In this document: in pieces, positions 53,577 to 64,000 of the stretch
Numbering within the stretch: position 1 is the stretch's first letter
Layout: each line of letters opens with the position of its first letter
Origin: Cardiocondyla obscurior
Lineage: Eukaryota > Arthropoda > Insecta > Hymenoptera > Formicidae
NCBI RefSeq assembly: GCF_019399895.1
Contig: NC_091869.1
Coordinates: forward strand, 1,984,001 to 2,048,000
Direction: 5' to 3'
Length of the DNA stretch: 64,000 bases
Position numbers and translations under genes: made by a program
The notes under the pieces: generated by a model
Database searches by the model: none
What the model was told of the DNA's origin: nothing
Seen by the model: the letters and a program-made list of their open reading frames with translations, nothing else

Positions 53577-56500
53577 ATGCAACGATACAGCTCATCATCG
53601 TCGCGCCCCGTCGTCGACGAGCAAATCAGAGTTCTAACTGTGAACAACGGGGAACATCTTGATGGGATACTCTACAGATTGAAGAAAGGTTGATAAAAGA
53701 GATAGTATTGCTCTTAGAATTACCTAGTTTTTTTTCTTCTTCTTTTTAATTATACTTTTCTATTTTGTATATCTTTACTACAATAGTTTTGCATTTTTTA
53801 ATCAGGTTGGATAGTTGAGTTTCGACTCGGAGCCTCTCTTCTCGGGAAAGCGCTTGATGTATTTATAAATCATCCGTTATCGAACGACAAACAATTTGAG
53901 CGACATACATACTATCAGTTGCAATGGGTTGACGAGTCAGCAATTATACATTTAACATTGCCCGGGTCATTTCATTACTATGTTACTGACCAGTGAGTGA
54001 TAAAAATATAACAAATAAGGAAAGATTTTATTTTTGAGTAACACACATTTTTTATGCAGGGTCGAGGGGCACATAAAACCCGTTGCGTCCGGATACTTGC
54101 TCGTGGATCCCGATTTAACAGTGGGTGAGCACGGAGAGAAACTACCTCTAGATTGTATTCAGGCTCAAACAGTTCTAGCAAAGAGCTTAGGACCTTTTTC
54201 TACATGGGAAAATAAATTGCTAGTAGCACGAAATTCTGGATATAACGTAATTCATTTTACACCAATACAGGTAATACTCGCGCGGTCGACTTATGTGCAC
54301 ACACCGTAAGAATATACTGCTTTTAATGAAAGATACATTTTTAAGGAATTGGGAAACTCTAAATCGTCGTACAGCTTGAAAAATCAAGTCAAACTCAATC
54401 CCTCTTTCAATGACGGTAATAAGATAGTTACTTATCATGATATCGAAACACTTACGGACAAAATGCGAACTGAGTGGAAGGTAAATTATTCTTAAAATTT
54501 AATTTAAATTAGGTGATTTTGCAGATCTCTTAACATATTCTTGTGTTTGTAGATGTTGAGCATTTGTGATATTGTTTTGAATCACACGGCAAACGAGAGC
54601 CCATTCCTGGTCTCTCACCCGGAATGCACGTACAATTGCGTCAACAGTCCTCACTTACGTTCGGCGTATATTTTAGATGCAGCATTGTTTGAATTAACAA
54701 CTCAAGTAGCCTCTGGGGAATGGGAATTTAAAGGTATTCCCACTGTAGTTGACTCTGAGGATCATCTAAACGTACGTAATTACAAATCACTTCCTAATAA
54801 TTGAAATTTAATTCTTTCTTTTTCGTTTTAACGTATCTGTTTTGCTTTCAGGCGATTCGTCATGCTCTTCATACACATTTCTTGCCATTAGTGAAAATTC
54901 ACGAGATGTATGTTGTCGATGTCAATGAAATTGTTACAGAATTCTTAAGTTTGGCTCGCAACGAAATGCCGCAAGACATGAATAACACGACGACAGAAGA
55001 CATTGTGATAATTCAAGATCCCGCGTTCCGTAGATTGAAATCAACCATAAATATGCAGCTTGCTTTGAAAAAATATAATACATATAGGTAAAAAAAAAAT
55101 GCATATATATTATAACGATAATGTATACAGCTAATATGTTTATAACTTTTTTTCTTTATTAATTTTTAAGCACGTTTCTTTTATTTTATGCAGAGCTGAC
55201 TGTTTTGATGAAGAAACACGTCTGAAACGATGTGCAGAGAATTTAAAGAATAAATTACAAGAACTCAACGAAGTTATTATTAACGACGTGCGAAACCATC
55301 TGAACGCTGCTGTTGAAAATAGTATTGCTGGCATAAGATATTTCCGAGTGCAACCCGGTGGTCCAAGAATTAAAGAAATTAGTGAGAAGCATTCTCTCGT
55401 TCCTAGGTAGTATTAATTAAATTTGGAAAATTATACTATTTATAAATTAAAATATTCTTTAGATTTATATTTATATATTATAAATTTATATATTACAGAT
55501 ATTTTACCGATTATGGAGCACCTAAATCTTTGGTGGAAAGAGAAAATATAATGTATTCGGATAACGGATGTTATCTCATGGCTCACAATGGTTGGGTCAT
55601 GAATGGTGATCCCTTGAAAAATTTTGCAGAGTCTGATTCCAATGTGTATCTTCGAAGAGAACTTATCGCCTGGGGTGACAGTGTAAAACTTAGGTAAAAA
55701 CACCGATCAGTATTATTTAAATTTTCAGTGAATTACTGACGCGAAAAGTACAACGTAAAATTTATAATATTATATGTGATTTTATTGTTATAGATATGGA
55801 CAGAAACCAGAGGATTGTCCTTTCTTGTGGCAGCATATAGTGACTTACGTTGAACAAACGGCGCAAATATTTGATGGTATTCGATTAGACAATTGCCATT
55901 CCACACCGATTCCTGTCGCAGAGGTATGCTACAATTCTTAATTATTTTTTCAGATTAAATAGCATAATTTTTTTTTTTTACAGTACATGCTTGATGTTGC
56001 ACGACGAATTCGCCCAAATCTGTACGTCGTTGCAGAATTGTTTACCAACTCCGATCAAAAAGACAACATTTTTGTAAATCGTCTTGGCATTACATCTTTA
56101 ATAAGAGGTTGTTAATTTTTTTTCTTAAATTCTTGTTCCCTTAATATTAATAATTTTGTTAATTATTTTGTTATTGAATTAATAACGTTGAAATACAATT
56201 ATTAAGGACATATCAAGTGAAGAATATATATCAAAATTATATTGCAGAAGCTATGTCCGCATGGGATAGTCACGAACAAGGCAGATTAGTGTATCGGTAC
56301 GGAGGAGAGCCAGTTGGCGCATTCCTGCAGTCACGAAAACGACCGTTGGTACCATGCATAGCTCACGCATTATTTCTGGATGTGACCCACGATAATCCCA
56401 GTCCGGTGGAAAAGCGAAGCACGTTTGATCTACTTCCAAGCGCTGCGCTTGTATCGATGGCATGTTGTGCCAGCGGCAGCAATCGCGGATACGACGAATT

Positions 56501-56803
56501 GGTGCCTCATCACGTAAGCTTATATTATATAGCGCAAACCCAAACTTTTGTACAGCTTTCTTTTCGTGAAATTCTGCTTATATACAAGTTTCTTTTTTCT
56601 TAGATACACGTAGTGGATGAAAAAAGGCAATATACTTCCTGGATAGACAACGATTTAACGGATAATGTACAGTTTGTTAACTCGAAAACTGGTATAATCG
56701 CAGCTAAAAAGGCATTAAATGATCTACATTACGCACTTGGTCAACAAGAATTTTCGCAAGTATGTTTTTAATCACTATTTAGTTCATTAAAAGTGTTAAA
56801 AAA

Positions 56804-56881
<78 letters not shown>

Positions 56882-59800
56882 CATTTTTTTTTTCTTTATA
56901 GGTGTTTGTCGATCAAATAGATAGCGATATAGTGGCAGTAACGAGACACTCCCCGACTAGTCACGAAAGTGTAGTTCTAGTTGCGTTTACAGCATTCAAA
57001 CATCCGGATTCTAACGCTCACGACTTGAGAAGACACATAAAACCATTGAGAGTGGAGGGTATAATAGAGGAAATTATTTTAGAAGCATCGCTTTCACATG
57101 TTGACGCTAAGTAAGTAAAAAATTATACTTTCTTTAAAATTTACGTATTGTAAAATTTACTAATTGATACGAATTATTTTGTAGAAATGGCAGGCCACTT
57201 TTCCTTTTACCTCAAAAATATGTAATGGACGAGAACGTTATAAATGGAATGTCCGAGTACACGTTGAATCTTAAACAGCACATACAATGCTGCGACTCTA
57301 CGATGATCGAGAAAGTCGATTCTGGCGATCCTAAAATTACGCAACTTAACTTCGTAAACTTTCAACCTGGTTCTGTCATAGCCATACGGTAAAAAAAACT
57401 ACAAATTTGTTTCCTTGAAGTTACAATATCTGTATTAACTTGTGTACGACTTTAATTTTAGAGTGGCTCTCCACGCGAATATAGTACCTGCTTTAAAGAA
57501 ACTGCAAGATACTATTTTACAGATCACTTCAAATAAGAATTCAGATTTGCATGATGTAATTTCTTGTATGGATTTCTCGGATTTGAATAAGACGTTATAC
57601 AGATGCGATCAAGAAGAACGAGAAGAGACTCGGGGCAAATTCGGAGTATATAATGTACCGGGATATGGTCCTTTCGTGTATGCCGGATTGCAAGGTGATG
57701 CATTGCAACGTTTTATTGAACATAAACATAAAGTTATATTGAGACGTTTAATAATTTTTTTATTACACAACTCGTACATGGTATATTGGCACGAGTTTTA
57801 TTCTTGTTGTCGATACACTTTGTTGCCGTTTAATAATTGTTTTATTTTAAAATTAGGTGTCGTATCATTGCTGGCTGATATTCGTCCAAATAATGATTTG
57901 GGGCATCCTCTGTGTGCCAATCTTAGACAGGGTAACTGGTTAATAGGTAATATATTAAAAATCTTTTTTTTATACGTAATTTTAGATAATGATATTAACG
58001 ATATGTGATTAAACAACTATCAGATTACATATGGCAGCGACTGAAAGAGGATGAGGGCACTAAACCACTTGGAATGTGGTTGGAGCAAGCGGTGGAACCA
58101 TTTAAATTAATTCCAAGATATCTTGTTCCAAGCTATTTTGATGTTATAATTGTCAACGTTTATATGATCGTTTTAGATCATTGTTACAGTTTAATGTCGA
58201 AGTAAGCATTAAAATAAATATTGAATCAACTCTTTAAAATAATGTGCTTATAAATTTTCGGAGTATATTTAACACAATGAGATTACGTATAATAATTAAT
58301 TTTTTATTTGCTTTTGTATTTTATATTATTTTTATTTCAGCTTTGTCAAGAATGGAATTACACTTGTTAAACTACTAAGTTTAGTTTCAATTCAAATGGG
58401 CGGCATAATAAGATCGTCACAATTACCGGATTTGTCGCCAGATCTCAGTTCACCTAAACCAACGATTAAAATCCACGATGGCGTGGCTGAGCAAATGTGT
58501 TTAACGTTATCGGCGGGTTTACCTCATTTTGTAACGGGTTACATGAGAAATTGGGGTAGAGACACTTTCATCGCTCTGAGAGGACTATTGCTTCTGACAG
58601 GCAGACATGTTGAAGCAAGATTCATAATTCTCGGATTTGCTGGTACTTTACGACACGGTCTGATACCTAATTTACTCGACAAAGGAAACAATGCGAGGTA
58701 TGTTTAAAATATTTTTTAAAACTTTAATTCAAGTTTTATTATCGATTATAAGAAACCATGCGCGCGTTACGCCAAGCGGCAATAAAAGTAATTTAATTTT
58801 TAACACCAATTTTTTAAGATAGTATTTTATTCCGTAACAGATACAATTGTCGCGATGCTATATGGTGGTGGCTCTATACCATAAAATGTTACATTGAGGA
58901 AGTTCCGAATGGGTTAACCATTCTTTCCGATAAAGTCTCAAGATTGTTCCCGACTGACGATTCGCCAGCTTTACCAGCAGGACAACATGTATGCCGCAAA
59001 AATCAGTTATTTTGCAATTTTAATAGTAATTTAAGTTACATATTATTTGACAATAAAAAATTATTTTAGGATCAACCGTTGCATGAAGTAATTCAAGAAG
59101 CTCTGACGGTACATTTTCAAGGTCTCTGCTTTAGAGAGAGAAACGCTGGAAGAAAGATTGACGAGCACATGACCGATCGTGGATTCAATAATCAAATTGG
59201 TGTTCATCCTGAAACCGGTTTTGTATTTGGCGGCAACGATGCCAATTGTGGCACCTGGATGGACAAAATGGGATCATCTGAGAAAGCTGGTAACAAAGGC
59301 AAACCTGCTACCCCCAGGGATGGTTCTGCCGTTGAGCTAGTTGGACTGAGCAAATGCATTCTCACTTTTCTGGCTGAATTATACAAGCAAAATCTTTTCC
59401 CGTACGGCAGTGTTCAACGTAAAAACCGTGATGGTAAGAACATTACAAACATCGTTTAAATATGCTACATACAATTTTTTTATTATTATGTGAACGTAAT
59501 AATTACATAAATTACAGGCCAAACAATAACTTGGAGTTACAAGCAATGGGCTGACAGAATTCAAGCAAACTTCGAGAAATATTTTTACGTGAATGAGACT
59601 GCAACTCCAGGTGAATTTAAGCCCAATTTAATCCACCGGCGAGGTATAATTAAGGATAGTCATGGAGCGACGCAAGAGTGGGCGGATTTTCAGCTGCGAC
59701 CGAATTTTTCAATCGCAATGGTTGTTGTGAGTATTATTATTATTAAAAAAATTTTAATTTTAAATATTTTACGAAATCTACTGTACAAAAAAAATATTTT

Positions 59801-60570
59801 ATAACGATTTATGATAATGTACAAATAGGCACCGGAACTGTTCAATCCTTATCATGCCTGGATAGCATTGAAGAAAGCTGAAGAGCTGTTGTTAGGTCCG
59901 CTAGGAATGAAAACGTTAGATCCCGCGGATTGGGCGTATAACGGGTATTACGATAACTCTAACGATAGCACCGATAGCAAAGTAGCGCAAGGATGGAATT
60001 ATCATCAGGGACCTGTAAGTATTTTTATCATTTTCACGCTTTTATATTATCTTGCGAAAAATGTTAATATTTTAATTTAACATTTTAATCATTATACGTC
60101 CTTAAATATCTTAATCTCTGTTCAGGAATGGGTTTGGCCGATGGGATATTTCCTGCGAGCACGTTTACATTTTGCGTCATTGATTGATGATAAAGATGCA
60201 TTACATCACACGGTCGAATCAACTGAAACTATTATTTCACGGCACTTTATCGAAGCGTCCACCAATCATTGGAGAGGCCTTCCCGAGCTTACCAACAAAG
60301 ACGGAAGTTATTGTAAAGACAGTTGCCGCACTCAGGCATGGAGTGCTTCGGTTATGTTAGAGGTTTGTACTTAAGCGACTTAATTTTTTGCATATACTAT
60401 TCCAATAATTCCTATGAATTTTCTTTGAATTAATATTATTATTTACTCTAAATTTAAGGATGTATAAAGCGTTATCATTTAATGTCCATTTGTTTGGCAT
60501 TCAGGTACTCTATGATTTACAAAAGATTAAACGAGAATTGCGATCTGAAAGAACAAGACCCAGCAATTGA
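53577..60570 (+). CDS. AGL: glycogen debranching enzyme (4-alpha-glucanotransferase / amylo-alpha-1,6-glucosidase)
   Basis: A bifunctional cytosolic enzyme that shifts maltosyl/maltotriosyl units and then hydrolyses the alpha-1,6 branch glucose left after phosphorylase. 24 coding exons (about 1554 residues from the Met at 53577): 53577-53688, 53806-53992, 54060-54270, 54346-54480, 54553-54771, 54852-55087, 55194-55406, 55499-55693, 55794-55923, 55984-56107, 56248-56513, 56604-56759, 56902-57110, 57185-57388, 57462-57694, 57857-57946, 58024-58201, 58341-58697, 58841-58988, 59070-59433, 59518-59726, 59829-60014, 60126-60362, 60505-60570. Every junction keeps phase. The N-terminal GH13-type transferase has FDGIRLDNCHSTP (nucleophile Asp ~535) and YVVAELFT (acid Glu ~564). 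The C-terminal GH133 glucosidase has RNWGRDTFIALRG, NCGTWMDKMG (Asp ~1265) and GPEWVWPMGYFLRA. The first donor (GTTGAT) is weak. No catalytic motif is lost. Confidence 0.96.
56802..56877. repeat. (GT)n/(TA)n microsatellite in an AGL intron
   Basis: A short GT run followed by a long AT run between the AGL exons ending at 56759 and starting at 56902. Its far end is close to the polypyrimidine tract of the next acceptor. Confidence 0.95.
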
Positions 60571-60663
60571 TATAACTTTGCGTGTGTTCATCATCGACAG
60601 CTACATTTAGAGCAATTAAAGTTAGAGACGAGATATAGCTGTGTCAAGGCAGATGACACAAAT

Positions 60664-61635
60664 ATGAGTTTTCCAACCAAAGTAATAACTCCACGCACAC
60701 TGGAAACACACGCATATTATATTCCGCACGTAGGTTTAACGAACACGCAAGCTCAAAAATCTATAATTGAAGCTACTTTTCAAAACCTACCAAACGTCGG
60801 TCACATTTACGAAGAGATTTTAGCAATTAAGGAGTCGCGCAATAGTTCCTACGAGTATGACATTCGAGAATACTACGAAAAGTATAGCCCTACTACCGCG
60901 AAGACTTTAATAGATACACTTTTTCTGCCGCGACATGCAATTTGCAGGGACTGTGCGAAAACAAAGGATAGTCCCGTGTACACTGATCGTCTGATATACA
61001 CGAAAGAATTGTTACTCGCTGTAGAAGTAGCTCTGTGTCAACGTGACGACGTTTCTTGCTTCAAATATTTACGTGAGAGTTCGGAGAATATGTTTTTTTC
61101 GCAGTACGATCAAGATCGAGATTATATGCTAGTTTACAGTTGTACGAAAACCAACGCTGCGAGTATATTCTATACTCGCTGCAGACCCCAAGACATTTTT
61201 GATATTCAATCGTTGTTAAGACCGAGCATCCACGTTATGAATCGCGTTTCTCGTAATCCCTTAGTTAATACTCAGTTGTATCATCGTTATATAAATAACT
61301 ATTACGTGAGAATATCGAAAGCCGGTTGCACCCCGATGACATTTTATCGTAATTGTGACACTCCGATGAACCACACGGCACGTAACGATGCGCAAGATCC
61401 GTTAATTTATGAGGTAAACCGATTGAGGGATGATGTCGGCGAACGTCGAAAAGACAGGTCGAGTCTGTTATTGCTAGAACCACTATTACTAAAGCCGGGT
61501 TGTAAATACCAAGAAGCCACAAAGAATCGGGGTTTGCAGTCGGAGAACACGAAAATATTTAGAATAATCATGGCCTATGCGTTGTCGTTTTTTATTCTCG
61601 CAAGCATTACATTTTACATCGTATATTTTACTTAG
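60664..61635 (+). CDS. unrecognised intronless gene: Cys-rich protein with C-terminal membrane anchor (323 aa)
   Basis: I do not recognise this family. The frame is open for 324 codons from an ATG with A at -3. Composition is normal and not repeat-derived: about ten cysteines, including CRDC near residue 100, spread through the middle and C-terminal part, and a sequon-like NSS near residue 60. The last ~25 residues form one hydrophobic segment (ALSFFILASITFYIVYF) ending almost at the C-terminus. There is no N-terminal signal peptide, so a tail-anchored topology fits. It starts only 93 nt after the AGL stop on the same strand, with no clear promoter between. It could be translated from a dicistronic AGL transcript, from its own short transcript, or be an old retroposed or captured gene. 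A single exon contrasts with its intron-dense neighbours. That it is a gene is likely from length and composition; function is unknown. Confidence 0.6.
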   Translation: MSFPTKVITPRTLETHAYYIPHVGLTNTQAQKSIIEATFQNLPNVGHIYEEILAIKESRNSSYEYDIREYYEKYSPTTAKTLIDTLFLPRHAICRDCAKTKDSPVYTDRLIYTKELLLAVEVALCQRDDVSCFKYLRESSENMFFSQYDQDRDYMLVYSCTKTNAASIFYTRCRPQDIFDIQSLLRPSIHVMNRVSRNPLVNTQLYHRYINNYYVRISKAGCTPMTFYRNCDTPMNHTARNDAQDPLIYEVNRLRDDVGERRKDRSSLLLLEPLLLKPGCKYQEATKNRGLQSENTKIFRIIMAYALSFFILASITFYIVYFT

Positions 61636-61755
61636 AGCGGTTGTTCATTGAGTTTACAAAACGGTGAAATATTTAGAAATGTCATATTCGGATTACATGA
61701 TAAATTTATTGTCATTAATTTTACGTTACATTTGCTACAAGGTGTTGTCGTCAAA

Positions 61756-61902
61756 ATGTTCGATGGAACGATCAAGTTCTTATATGTATATGTATGTGTA
61801 ATAATTTATCTTGTTGGTATATTTATATTTTATATCCGTTGCGTAATGAGAAACAGATTTATTAATGACAAGAAAGTGTTTTGCAGTAGACAAACTGTTT
61901 AA
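61756..61902 (+). CDS. possible small single-pass membrane protein (48 aa)
   Basis: An ATG-started frame 120 nt after the preceding ORF. It encodes a short polar start, one strongly hydrophobic helix (FLYVYVCVIIYLVGIFIFYI) and a basic tail with two cysteines (RCVMRNRFINDKKVFC). The helix followed by Arg/Lys residues suits a small membrane protein. The whole could equally be the AT-rich 3' UTR of the upstream ORF, where hydrophobic codons arise by chance. Confidence 0.25.
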   Translation: MFDGTIKFLYVYVCVIIYLVGIFIFYIRCVMRNRFINDKKVFCSRQTV

Positions 61903-63343
61903 GATAACGATTTTTTAATTCGCACCACTATAAGCGAATTGTTCCTCTGTCAAATTACACGCATAACAATTTTAACAAACTCGCATAACTTATAATAAAT
62001 ATATTTTATATATGCCGTTAAGATTTAGAGAATGATAGTAATTTTAAATAGCTTTGTTGAAGTTGAAGTTTATTAAAAAAAAATGTTATTCGAGACACGT
62101 GCTTGAACTTTATTAATATATAAAATATTTAATAGTTCCTACTATTAATTTCACTTACAATACTAAAAATATAATAATTGATTTAGAAAGATTTTACATT
62201 TATATAAATACTCATCGATATTGATATAATATTCATATAACAAATAAAAGCTGATATACTTTTGTCAAGTAACGTAAAGCTACTAGATAGTTTTCAATAT
62301 GTTTAGATCAATGGATCCTATCTGTAAAAAAATTGGTGTCCTATCTTTGAACATTTTACTAAGAAATTGCGTAAGACAAAGATGTGTGCTGCATAAAGAA
62401 TTCAAATTTAATAACAGCAAATGTATTTGAAGACCCTAGCGCGCCGATCAATCACAGCGGTCCATGGACAGCTATTTAAATTTTTTAACTTGCAAATATT
62501 TACGTTGAAATTTGATACATTTTATATTATCATTGTTATGCATTGACTTCCTATTAAAATCTCCTACTCCATTGCTTAGTCGATTTTGTACACTAATTCC
62601 AGTCTCTTTCCATGTCCAAGTTTCACAAATGATTTGTAATGTAAATAAAATAATAATTAAAACAAAATTTTAAAATTGTCCGACAATAAGAGTTCTTATC
62701 AAATACATAATGATTCAAGAATAAATTATAATTATTGAAATTTATTATTATAAGAGGCAGACAAATATCAAAGTTCTGGCGTTGAAATTATTCAAAAAAA
62801 GGTTGCTATCAATGAATAATTATTTCAGGTACATATGGTTAAAAAATAGTATATAAGTTATTTATTAATTTCAACATAAATCAAACTATACAAAACTTAA
62901 GAATTAATTGAGAGATAAAAATATATTCATCATAATAAACATAATATACATATATTAATATTAGGTCGGACATTTATTGTGTTATTACTGATTTAATCAA
63001 CCGTAATCGTGTAATACTTATTAAAAAAAAAGTTTCAATTTCAATTGTTATAGTGCAAGGTATATACTACTCTTTTATTCTCAGCTCACTTTCTTCAAGA
63101 TATATAAGTTATAAATCTCATGATAATACAATTTTACTTAACTTTTAATTCGTGCCCCTACCTAATAGTCGAACCCCAAAAACTACAGGTATGTAAAGCC
63201 TTGTATTTCACGTTTACTAAATCCATTTCCCTGTTTTATATCGACGAACTGTTGCGGAGCTCGATAAAGATAATAAATACTCTTACAAATCAATTGACTT
63301 CTACAATAGCACCTAAACAGTATTTGCAAATATTTTATGTTTC
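61903..63343. other. AT-rich interval between convergent transcripts
   Basis: No gene is seen. The plus-strand transcript from the AGL side and the minus-strand gene at the right edge converge here, so most of this should be 3' UTR and spacer. An AATAAA at 61994-61999 is the first canonical plus-strand signal after the unrecognised ORF. Several others follow. Confidence 0.5.
61994..61999 (+). terminator. candidate polyadenylation signal AATAAA
   Basis: Canonical signal about 360 nt after the stop of the unrecognised ORF. It could end either a separate transcript or an AGL transcript extended through that ORF. Confidence 0.35.
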
Positions 63344-64000
63344 TTAAATGTCGTCAAACAGCCCTCTGGGTGGTGGACCCACGCGACTTGTACTCGTAGA
63401 AAATGCCCTCGCGTTACTCGGATCGAACGAATCAATGTCGCCCTGGTTTTCTATATCACGATTTGCGCCGTAACTGTCTGTGCCAAATGTCATGCCGATG
63501 TAATAGTCCGCAGGATCAAAATCATGTAATAGGCCCGCTCTGGCGGACTCGACTGATTCGTCCCGTTTTAATGGCCGCACTGAGGAATTGATTGAATTAA
63601 TTAAATATTACTTATGTAATCTTCTATTATTTATTTTTCATTATACATACCGGTGTCCGTACTTTGTCGAGTTGTTCTATAACGTGATCCTGTTCCTGCG
63701 GAAATATTAAATCTCTCCTGCATCTCGCGTCGTCTATACATAGAATCTTCCGCTCTTTGTCGTTTACGTCTCTCTGTATCAAAATAGATACTGTTTTCTT
63801 ATTTCGATATATTGGATAATAACGCAAATTATGAAACAAAGTTTTAATATATATGCCGTGTTAAAAATAATTAATAACGTAGTTATTAATACCTCTTTTT
63901 ATAAGTTCTCTTCCTTCGTCCACGAGATCTGTTGTAAATTCATCGTCATCAAGAAATTGCTGAAAGCCTAACATGGAAAGCAATCTGTTGCCTATACTCC
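63344..64000 (-). CDS. LMBRD2: C-terminal end of an LMBRD2-like membrane protein (partial)
   Basis: Three exons in phase on the minus strand: one running off the window to 63893, then 63773-63651 and 63579-63344. All visible junctions are GT-AG and the stop is at 63344-63346. The visible protein reads NRLLSMLGFQQFLDDEF, DLVDEGRELIKRERRKRQR and RREMQERFNISAG, then an acidic stretch (LLHDFDPADYYIGMTFGTD) and a short end GPPPRGLFDDI. The order of a charged helix, a Ser/Arg-rich linker and a short acidic end resembles the cytosolic C-terminus of LMBR1 domain-containing protein 2 (Drosophila CG8135), a multi-pass membrane protein. The membrane part lies outside the window, so the name rests on recalled similarity of the tail. 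Confidence 0.55.

Noticed and set aside
1..64000. CRISPR arrays, operons, rRNA or tRNA genes
   Set aside because: None was recognised by eye. The window is eukaryotic, and a covariance-model search for tRNAs could not be run, so short RNA genes may have been missed.

Overview
The window looks like nuclear DNA of an insect, probably a hymenopteran and perhaps an ant. The protein-coding genes are intron-dense with short AT-rich introns and ordinary GT-AG splice sites. Long intergenic stretches alternate between CpG-rich and AT-rich blocks with many simple repeats, and every recognised gene is a conserved animal gene. The species cannot be named from the sequence alone. Exon boundaries below were worked out by hand from splice signals, reading phase and family similarity; no alignment was run.

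Layout. (1) 2.9-10.6 kb, minus strand: a six-coding-exon very-long-chain fatty acid elongase (ELOVL1/7-like) with an odd Asn-Gly-rich tail. (2) 10.6-35.5 kb: about 25 kb with no recognisable protein gene, holding simple repeats, AT-rich interspersed repeats, CRE-like sites and CpG-rich promoter-like blocks. (3) 35.5-37.7 kb, plus strand: the PUM3/Puf6 (penguin) ribosome-biogenesis factor, whose stop codon lies inside an AATAAA signal. (4) 37.7-42.3 kb: an unusual interval with a string of minus-strand exon-like segments carrying good splice signals and a recurring module, a fold-back MITE with TA target duplication, and a head-to-tail duplication of about 1 kb. (5) 42.3-50.6 kb, minus strand: the proteasome adaptor ECM29 (ECPAS) in 28 exons, with one exon 2 nt out of phase. 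(6) 52.98-60.57 kb, plus strand: glycogen debranching enzyme (AGL), divergent from ECM29 and with a possible alternative N-terminal exon. (7) 60.66-61.9 kb, plus strand: an intronless 323-codon ORF for an unrecognised Cys-rich protein with a C-terminal membrane segment, only 93 nt after the AGL stop and followed by a tiny membrane-protein ORF. (8) 63.3-64.0 kb, minus strand: the C-terminal end of a gene that resembles LMBRD2 and runs off the window.

The recognised genes are unrelated housekeeping or metabolic functions (lipid elongation, ribosome/RNA biology, proteasome quality control, glycogen breakdown, membrane protein) and do not form a pathway. The parts most worth checking are the repeated splice-donor module, the unrecognised intronless ORF behind AGL, the alternative AGL N-terminus and the ECM29 frame break.
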